NCBI GenBank assembly: GCA_020697295.1
Contig: JAJFBF010000006.1
Coordinates: 20,819-84,818, forward strand
Source: Moraxellaceae bacterium
GTDB lineage: Bacteria > Pseudomonadota > Gammaproteobacteria > Pseudomonadales > Moraxellaceae
Direction: 5' to 3'
Length of the DNA stretch: 64,000 bases
The stretch's first letter is position 1. Every line of letters begins with the position of its first letter. Both the position numbers and the translations under genes were made by a program. Of the stretch, positions 58,659 to 64,000 are shown piece after piece. Under the pieces are notes generated by a model. The model made no database searches. It worked only from the letters and a program-made list of their open reading frames with translations, and had not been told where the DNA came from.

Positions 58659-58972
58659 CGTCGCACCATGATGATTTCAGTGGCCGCCGGATTGCGCATC
58701 TGCAACTGCTCGAGGGCAATCTTGCCGATACGGCCATAGGAGCCCCAGGCATGCTGCTCCAGCAACAGCTGACCCCATTCCGTCTGCAGGCGGTCGCGCT
58801 CGCCCTCGAGGGACTGCAATTCGTTCAGGTAGTGCCGCGACTTGTGCACGCTGTAGGCCACGGCCACGGCGGAACATACCAGCACCAGGGTCAGCATGGC
58901 GGCGAGCAGAGCCCCCTGCAGGGAGTTCACGCCCTGCACGGCGCGTTCCTTGAGGCTGGCCGCAACGCTCAT
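58655..58972 (-). CDS. ftsL: cell division protein FtsL
   Basis: A 105-residue bitopic protein. The membrane helix [20 protein letters not shown] is followed by a leucine-zipper-like coiled coil ([19 protein letters not shown]) and the conserved GQLLLEQ and W-x-x-x-x-R-I region ([11 protein letters not shown]). It pairs with FtsB and FtsQ. The start overlaps rsmH as ATGA and the end overlaps ftsI; a long open frame upstream belongs to no gene. Confidence 0.94.
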   Translation of the reverse strand: MSVAASLKERAVQGVNSLQGALLAAMLTLVLVCSAVAVAYSVHKSRHYLNELQSLEGERDRLQTEWGQLLLEQHAWGSYGRIGKIALEQLQMRNPAATEIIMVRR

Positions 58973-59910
58973 GCCGCCTCCCCGAGCTTCTCGGCCACGC
59001 GCAGGCGGGCGCTGCGCGAGCGCGGATTGGCCTCGACCTCGGCGGCAGAGGGTCCGATGGCCTTGCCGACGAGGCGCAGGCGCGGATTCAGCATGTCGAC
59101 GGTGACAGGCAGGTCGGGCGGGAAATCGTCGCCACGGGCTTCCTTCTGGAAATACTGCTTCACCATGCGGTCTTCCAGCGAGTGGAAGCTGATCACGGCC
59201 AGGCGGCCGCCCGGCTTCAGCACCGCCATGGCGGCGCGCAGGAAGCGCTCGATATCGGCGAGTTCGGAGTTGATGGCGATGCGGATGGCCTGGAAGGCGC
59301 GCGTGGCCGGATGCTTGTGCTTTTCCCAGGCCGGGTGCGCGGCGGCGACAATCTCGGCCAGCTCGCGGGTACGGGTGATGGGCTTGTCGGCGCGCGCCTT
59401 GACGAGGGCGCGGGCAATGCGGCGGGAGTGACGCTCCTCGCCGAATTCGTAGAGCACGCGGGCGAGCTCGTCCTCGGCCACATCGGCCAGCCACTCGGCT
59501 GCACTTTGTCCGCGCGTCGTGTCCATGCGCATATCCAGGGGACCGTCATTCTGGAAACTGAAGCCGCGACCGGCATCATCGAGCTGGGGCGAGGACACCC
59601 CGAGATCGGCCAGTACGCCATCAATAGTGCCTGCCAGCCCTTCCGCCTTCAGTACGGAAAGAATGTCCGCAAACGATTCATGCACGATGCTGAAGCGGCT
59701 ATCCTGGGCAGCCAGCGCCTGGCCGGCGGCAATCGCCTCGGGATCCTTGTCGAAGCCGATGACGCGGGCGCCGGGGGCCAGTCGGGCGAGTAGGTGGCGG
59801 GTATGGCCGCCGCGACCGAAAGTGGCATCCACATAAATGCCGGCCGGCGCCCCCAATATCGACACTACCGCCTCATCAAGGAGCACGGTCTGGTGGACGT
59901 AGCTGCTCAT
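58969..59910 (-). CDS. rsmH: 16S rRNA (cytosine(1402)-N(4))-methyltransferase
   Basis: A 313-residue methyltransferase. [15 protein letters not shown] opens it, and [17 protein letters not shown] is the AdoMet motif. [20 protein letters not shown] and [15 protein letters not shown] are family hallmarks. It modifies C1402 in the ribosomal P site with RsmI, whose gene is at 61473. It starts 2 bases after mraZ. Confidence 0.97.
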   Translation of the reverse strand: MSSYVHQTVLLDEAVVSILGAPAGIYVDATFGRGGHTRHLLARLAPGARVIGFDKDPEAIAAGQALAAQDSRFSIVHESFADILSVLKAEGLAGTIDGVLADLGVSSPQLDDAGRGFSFQNDGPLDMRMDTTRGQSAAEWLADVAEDELARVLYEFGEERHSRRIARALVKARADKPITRTRELAEIVAAAHPAWEKHKHPATRAFQAIRIAINSELADIERFLRAAMAVLKPGGRLAVISFHSLEDRMVKQYFQKEARGDDFPPDLPVTVDMLNPRLRLVGKAIGPSAAEVEANPRSRSARLRVAEKLGEAA

Positions 59911-59912
59911 GG

Positions 59913-60368
59913 TTACAAGGCCAGGTTATCGAGGGCGGCGGACAGGGCCGGTGACGAGATGACAATCTCTTCCGTGCGCGCCTGAATGGCATCCCAGGCT
60001 TCCTTGTCCCATATTTCACATTTCTTGCCCTGCCCGGCGAGCACCACGGCTTTTTCCAGGCCGGCGAACTTGCGCAGCTCGGGGCTGAGCAGCAGGCGGC
60101 CGGAAGCGTCCAGGGTGACCTCGGTGGCGTAGCCGAGCAGGCGGCGCTTCACGCGCGGCGACTCCGGATCGGAGACGGGCAGCTTGCTCAGGCCGGCCTC
60201 GATCGTTTCCCATTCATTGAGGGGGTAGAGGGCGAGACATTTTTCACGGAGGTCCACGGTAATGACGAAGCTTCCCTGGCAGGCGGCGAGCACACGGGCG
60301 TGGTAACGCGTCGGTAAACCGATGCGCCCCTTGGCGTCCATATTGAGCTCGTCGTAACCCCTGAACAC
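59913..60368 (-). CDS. mraZ: transcriptional regulator MraZ
   Basis: A 151-residue double AbrB-like DNA-binding protein, first gene of the dcw cluster. [20 protein letters not shown] and [17 protein letters not shown] are the two DxxGR motifs. It forms a ring that binds spaced repeats at its own promoter and represses the cluster. The start is GTG 60368, placing the conserved MFRG at the N-terminus, with AAGGCGGA about ten bases before it. Confidence 0.96.
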   Translation of the reverse strand: MFRGYDELNMDAKGRIGLPTRYHARVLAACQGSFVITVDLREKCLALYPLNEWETIEAGLSKLPVSDPESPRVKRRLLGYATEVTLDASGRLLLSPELRKFAGLEKAVVLAGQGKKCEIWDKEAWDAIQARTEEIVISSPALSAALDNLAL

Positions 60369-60408
60369 GATGCGTCATCCGCCTTATTGGAGTTTTCTTC
60401 CAGAAATC

Positions 60409-60433
60409 GCCACAAAACCACACTTTTCCCCAC
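60409..60433 (-). promoter_or_regulatory. MraZ operator (three 10-base-spaced repeats)
   Basis: On the minus strand the repeats GTGGG (complement of 60429-60433), GTGTG (60419-60423) and GTGGC (60409-60413) are each separated by 5 bases, giving a 10-base period. MraZ is known to bind repeats of the GTGGG-N5 type in front of mraZ. They sit directly at and after the expected transcription start, fitting repression. Confidence 0.85.
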
Positions 60434-60440
60434 CAGCGGA

Positions 60441-60470
60441 ACTATAGAGAAGCGGCTTCCAGACCGTCAA
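60441..60470 (-). promoter_or_regulatory. sigma-70 promoter of the dcw cluster
   Basis: On the minus strand TTGACG (complement of 60465-60470), an 18-base spacer, and TATAGT (complement of 60441-60446). Each hexamer matches consensus at five of six bases. The start site would be near 60434, at the edge of the MraZ operator. Confidence 0.85.
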
Positions 60471-60479
60471 GGAAGCAAT

Positions 60480-60720
60480 GGACAGTTATAAGCCCCTGTA
60501 CGAAAGCAAAAATACCTATACAAAACATAGACATGCATCGTGAACAGTATACTACTGCTCAAAATATCGGCAATCATCAATCCATTAAAAATCAATTGCT
60601 TGCATAGACTAGTTAAGGCTGAAAGTTAGGTCGTCCCCAGCTAATATTATTTAGTTATATAGAATTTTTTGTTGGGAACAGAGGGCAGTAAGCAGTTAGC
60701 ACTTCCTAATTAGCTAACGC
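60480..60720. other. AT-rich intergenic segment without a recognised gene
   Basis: These 240 bases are clearly AT-rich, in contrast to the GC-rich surroundings, and hold no credible reading frame. Small inverted repeats are CAGTA/TACTG (60545-60557) and GTTAGC/GCTAAC (60695-60718), and a TTTTTT run lies at 60665-60670. It may be a regulatory spacer or remnant of acquired DNA. The rest to 60950 is GC-rich and shows only the hairpin after rnpB. Confidence 0.5.
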
Positions 60721-60917
60721 GCCAAGGCTTGGCTTGTCCGACAAAAACGGCAGCAGAAGGCCGACAGTGCGGACACGACCGGCAAGCGTCCCTGGCCGCA
60801 TCTGGCAGGCTGCTTGCTTTGCGCTCAAGGGCGGACACCAGGGGAGGATAAAACGGGCGCCAGGCCACTGCGGGAGTGCCGGCCCTGCCAGCCGCGAGCG
60901 GGCGCGGCCGGGAAGAC

Positions 60918-60943
60918 ACCGCGTCCGGGAGCCCGGACGCGGT
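60918..60943 (-). terminator. hairpin after rnpB, possible terminator without T run
   Basis: A near-perfect 12-base inverted repeat ACCGCGTCCGGG / CCCGGACGCGGT begins 8 bases beyond the rnpB 3' end on the minus strand. No T run follows (GTCTTCC), so it may stabilise the 3' end or be a weak terminator. Confidence 0.4.
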
Positions 60944-60950
60944 CTGAAAA

Positions 60951-61326
<376 letters not shown>

Positions 61327-61333
61327 GCGCGGA

Positions 61334-61361
61334 GCTTAAGGGCGCCGCCCCGGCGATACAA
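61334..61361 (-). promoter_or_regulatory. possible promoter of rnpB
   Basis: On the minus strand TTGTAT (complement of 61356-61361), a 16-base spacer, and TTAAGC (complement of 61334-61339) lie 8 bases ahead of the rnpB 5' end. Both hexamers are weak; position is the main support. Confidence 0.35.
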
Positions 61362-61472
61362 GGCAATTCCCGCGTCTGCGATGGCCCCCATCGCCGCGAT
61401 CACCCGCCACTGCGGGGGCAGCCTCGCGACGCCGGGCCCGGGGCAGGGCGACTGGCTGCGACCGGCCCTCGC

Positions 61473-62309
61473 TCAGCCCTTTGCCGCCAGCGCCCGCTCG
61501 TAAAGGGCATTCTTCTTGAGCCCGGTGATCTGCGCCGCCAGCGCGGCCGCCTGGCGCGGCGCCAGCTCGGCCATCAGGATGCCCAGCACGCGGTCGGCCT
61601 CAGTCCAGTCCGCCGCCCCCGCCCGCTCGGGCGCCCCCTCCAGCACCAGCACGCTTTCGCCGCGCTGCTGGTTGGCGTCGGCGGCCACCCAGTCGCGCAT
61701 TTCTCCCAGCGGCAACTGGCGGATGGTCTCGAAGGTCTTGGTGATCTCCCGCGCCAGCGTTACGCGACGCTCCGGGCCGAGCTCGTCCGCCATGTCGGCC
61801 AGGCACTCGGCAATGCGGTGCGGCGCCTCGTAGAAAATGAGAGTGCGAGGCTCCTGAGCCAGCGCGGCCAGGCGTTCGCGACGAGCATTGGCCTTGGCCG
61901 GCAGGAAGCCTTCGAAGATAAAGCGATCGGAGGGCAGGCCGGCGGCCGACAGCGCGGCAATGGCGGCACAGGCGCCCGGCACCGGCACCACCTGCAGGCC
62001 CGCCGCCTGCACGGCGGCCACCAGGCGATAACCCGGGTCGCTGATGAGGGGCGTGCCGGCGTCGGAGATGAGCGCCACGTCCTCTCCGGCGGCCAGGCGC
62101 GCCACCAGGCCTTCCGCGCGCGCGCCCTCGTTATGGTCATGCAGCGCGAACAGCGGCGTGCCGATGTCGAAATGCTGCATGAGCCGGCCGGAGTGGCGCG
62201 TATCCTCGGCGGCAATCACTTTCACCGCTTTCAGCGTCGCCACCGCGCGCGGACTCCAGTCGTCCAGATTGCCAATCGGCGTGGCCACCACATACAGTAC
62301 GCCGGTCAT
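61473..62309 (-). CDS. rsmI: 16S rRNA (cytidine(1402)-2'-O)-methyltransferase
   Basis: A 278-residue tetrapyrrole-methylase-fold enzyme. LYVVATPIGNLDDWSPRA opens it, IAAEDTRHSGRLM and LISDAGTPLISDPGYRLV are the AdoMet and substrate loops, and VPVPGACAAIAALSAAGLP follows. ATG 62309 after AGGGGAAATC is the standard start; the frame is open further up inside the divergent gene region. It is divergent from the LpoA-like gene, the usual arrangement in gammaproteobacteria. Confidence 0.96.
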   Translation of the reverse strand: MTGVLYVVATPIGNLDDWSPRAVATLKAVKVIAAEDTRHSGRLMQHFDIGTPLFALHDHNEGARAEGLVARLAAGEDVALISDAGTPLISDPGYRLVAAVQAAGLQVVPVPGACAAIAALSAAGLPSDRFIFEGFLPAKANARRERLAALAQEPRTLIFYEAPHRIAECLADMADELGPERRVTLAREITKTFETIRQLPLGEMRDWVAADANQQRGESVLVLEGAPERAGAADWTEADRVLGILMAELAPRQAAALAAQITGLKKNALYERALAAKG

Positions 62310-62337
62310 GATTTCCCCTGTTGGATGGAAACTGCCT

Positions 62338-63417
62338 ATGTCGTTTACAGGCAAGGGGCGCGCCGCGGCCGCCCTGCTTCTGCTACTGGCCCCGCCGCTT
62401 GCGGAGGCCGCCGGCGACATCGCCGTGCTGCTGCCCCAGTCGGGCCGCATGAGCCGCGCCGCCGAGGCCATCCGCGACGGGCTGATGGCCGCGTATTATC
62501 AGGACAGCGCCAGCGCCTCCGATAGTCCCACGCTGCACTTTTACGACAGCGACAGCGCCCCGATTGTCACTTTGCTGCAGGAAGCCCGCGCCGCGGGCGC
62601 CAACGTCGTCATCGGCCCTCTCGACCGCGACCGCGTCGAAGCCCTGATCAAGGCCGGTGAGCAGCCGCTGCCGGTGCTTGCACTCAACAGCGCCGAGGGC
62701 GCGGCCGCCAACCTGGCCGAATTCGCCCTCTCCCCCGACGACGAGATCCAGCGCCTGGCCGAGTGGATGACGCGGCAGGGCATCCGCCGGCCGCTGCTGC
62801 TGAGCGGGGCCGACGAGGCCAGCCAGCGCCAGCTCAGGCTGTTCCAGTCCGCCTGGCAGGCCGGCCATCCCGTCGCGCCCGCGGTGGTGACGCTGGACGC
62901 CTCGCGCAAGGGCGGCATCGCCGGCGCCATCAAGGAATTGCTGCGCAGCGGCCCCAAGGGCGATGCGCTCTTCCTGGCCAGCCCGGCACTGGCGCGCCAG
63001 GTCCAGCCCACCCTGACCTACTACCACAGCGCCCTGCCCCTCTACTCGCTGGCCAGCGCCTGGGATCCCACCGCCGATGCCAGCGGCCTGAACGACCTCG
63101 ACGGCCTGCGCTTCTGCGACCAGCCCTGGATGCTGGAACCGCAGCGCCCCGAGCAGGAAGCCCTCTACGCCGCACAGCCGCGCCCGGCCGCCAGCTACGA
63201 CCGTCTCTACGCCTTTGGCGCCGATGCCTGGACACTGGCGCGCGCCTGGCCTGCCCTGCAGGACGGGGAGCGCCTGTCCCTGCGCAGCGGCCTGGTCCAG
63301 CTCGACGCCGGCCATGCCCTGCGCCGCCAGCCCACCTGCGCCGAGATCCGCAATGGCACCGCCTTCATCATCTGGTCTCCCACCGCCACACCCGATGCCG
63401 ACGGGAGCGGCGGCTGA
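62338..63417 (+). CDS. LpoA-like penicillin-binding protein activator, short form
   Basis: A 359-residue periplasmic protein. It matches only the C-terminal domain of E. coli LpoA: DIAVLLPQSGRMSRAAEAI, VVIGPLDRDRVEALI, LPVLALNS, FALSPDDEIQ and GADAWTLARAW correspond in order. LpoA activates PBP1A. The N-terminus has a signal peptide (LLLLLAPPLAEAA) but no lipobox Cys, and the roughly 230-residue TPR domain of E. coli LpoA is absent. The rsmI-lpoA-yraN-diaA order supports the identity. A start ten codons up at 62308 would not add a Cys. yraN overlaps its end by 23 bases. Confidence 0.85.
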   Translation: MSFTGKGRAAAALLLLLAPPLAEAAGDIAVLLPQSGRMSRAAEAIRDGLMAAYYQDSASASDSPTLHFYDSDSAPIVTLLQEARAAGANVVIGPLDRDRVEALIKAGEQPLPVLALNSAEGAAANLAEFALSPDDEIQRLAEWMTRQGIRRPLLLSGADEASQRQLRLFQSAWQAGHPVAPAVVTLDASRKGGIAGAIKELLRSGPKGDALFLASPALARQVQPTLTYYHSALPLYSLASAWDPTADASGLNDLDGLRFCDQPWMLEPQRPEQEALYAAQPRPAASYDRLYAFGADAWTLARAWPALQDGERLSLRSGLVQLDAGHALRRQPTCAEIRNGTAFIIWSPTATPDADGSGG

Positions 63418-63745
63418 GGGAGCCGCGCTACGCTTCCTCGAGGCGCGCGGATTCCTCCCGGTCGCGCGCAACTGGCGTTGCCGCCAGGGCGAGATCGACC
63501 TCATCGTGCGCCAGGACCGTCTGCTGGTCTTTGCTGAAGTGCGCCTGCGCAACCGCGACGACTTCGGCGGCGCCGCGGCCAGCGTCACCCTGGCCAAGCA
63601 GCGGAAAATCGTTGCCACCGCCGGGGCTTTTCTTCAACATCACCCGGAGTTCTGCTCCTGCGACTGCCGCTTTGACGTGCTGGCGGTACGGGCCGGCCCC
63701 GACGCCTGGCAAGTACACTGGCTGCCGGCGGCCTTCACGACCTGA
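63395..63745 (+). CDS. YraN/UPF0102-family endonuclease-like protein
   Basis: A 116-residue protein with a restriction-endonuclease-like fold. GAALRFLEARGFLPVARNWRC, then GEIDLIVRQDRLLVFAEVRLR, holds the E/D-x-D and ExK-type residues, though the Lys position here reads Arg (EVR). No established cellular function is known. ATG 63395 lies inside the end of the LpoA-like gene. Context (lpoA-yraN-diaA) is conserved. Confidence 0.9.
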   Translation: MPTGAAAEGAALRFLEARGFLPVARNWRCRQGEIDLIVRQDRLLVFAEVRLRNRDDFGGAAASVTLAKQRKIVATAGAFLQHHPEFCSCDCRFDVLAVRAGPDAWQVHWLPAAFTT

Positions 63746-63765
63746 CCTCATCCACTCCGGCATTT

Positions 63766-64000
63766 CATGCAGAATCACATCCTCAAGCTCGCCACCGACA
63801 GCCTGGACATGCTCTCGCAACTGGCGGAGTCGCGTGTCGCCGACATCGAGGTCGTCGCGCGGGCCCTCGTCGAGACGCTGATGCAGGACCAGCGCATTTT
63901 CTGCTGCGGCAATGGCGCCTCCGCCGGCAACGCACAAAGCTTTGCCAGCAAGATGGGCAACCGCTTCGAGCGCGAGCGCCCGGCCTTTCCCATCATCATG
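63766..64000 (+). CDS. diaA: SIS-domain protein DiaA (partial, 3' end outside window)
   Basis: The first 78 residues of a SIS-domain protein. FCCGNGASAGNAQSFASKMGNRF is the sugar-phosphate-binding region shared by DiaA and GmhA. Position after yraN favours DiaA, which promotes DnaA assembly at the origin, over phosphoheptose isomerase GmhA; sequence alone does not separate them at this length. The gene starts 20 bases after yraN. Confidence 0.85.

Noticed and set aside
60545-60557. LexA box at CAGTA-TAC-TACTG
   Set aside because: The half-sites are in the reverse order and spacing of a LexA site, and no SOS gene is adjacent.

Overview
The window is high-GC DNA from a gammaproteobacterium. 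The block from the type IV pilus genes through coaE, yacG, nudix-thiE, argJ, secA, an M23 peptidase, dciA and lpxC into the division and cell wall (dcw) cluster follows the Pseudomonas-type gene order. The dcw cluster has no murB, the pilin has a sigma-54 promoter beside a tRNA-Thr, MurE carries the meso-DAP motif, and LpxC is present. These point to a Pseudomonadales-like or related high-GC gammaproteobacterium. The genus cannot be fixed from the sequence alone.

Layout. 1-385: tail of an OafA-type acyltransferase. 429-4237: valS and a class III adenylyl cyclase fused to an FHA domain. 4283-21264: accessory surface-glycan region. It holds a Wzx-like flippase, then a tightly coupled minus-strand operon (17140 down to 5569) for a legionaminate-like nonulosonic acid (LegB, GNAT, NeuC, PIG-L deacetylase, NeuB, NeuD-like acetyltransferase, PtmE-like nucleotidyltransferase, oxidoreductases, CMP-sugar synthetase, SDR, SGNH esterase). 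Diverging from it are a GT52 sialyltransferase-like gene, TagD and a TagB/TagF-like glycerophosphotransferase, followed by a GT4. 21446-21521: tRNA-Thr(CGT). 21736-32393: type IV pilus region with pilA, two paralogous TMTC-like GT-C membrane proteins, a DPM1-like GT2, a GT4 on the other strand, and pilB-pilC-pilD. 32402-43498: coaE, yacG, nudix-thiE, argJ with a probable leader RNA, an acyltransferase, secA, an M23 peptidase, dciA and lpxC. 43615-60470: the dcw cluster, transcribed leftward from a strong sigma-70 promoter with a three-repeat MraZ operator. 60951-61326: RNase P RNA. 61473-64000: rsmI, a shortened LpoA-like gene, yraN and the start of diaA.

How the genes work together. The minus operon should make a CMP-activated 9-carbon acidic sugar that the GT52 enzyme could transfer. 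TagD and the TagF-like enzyme could add glycerol phosphate to the same or another glycan, and the flippase could export it. No LegC-type aminotransferase is present. A PIG-L deacetylase and an extra GNAT are, which suggests an altered N-acyl pattern.

The best candidate for an undescribed system is the set of three overlapping genes directly after pilA. Two TMTC-like GT-C proteins and one DPM1-like polyprenyl-phosphate glycosyltransferase resemble, in parts, the eukaryotic Dol-P-Man/TMTC O-mannosylation pathway, here beside a pilin whose C-terminus lacks the Ser used by TfpO-class systems. Further observations are a terminator-ended leader RNA ahead of argJ, a terminator-like hairpin inside the start of pilD, and an LpoA homologue without lipobox or TPR domain.
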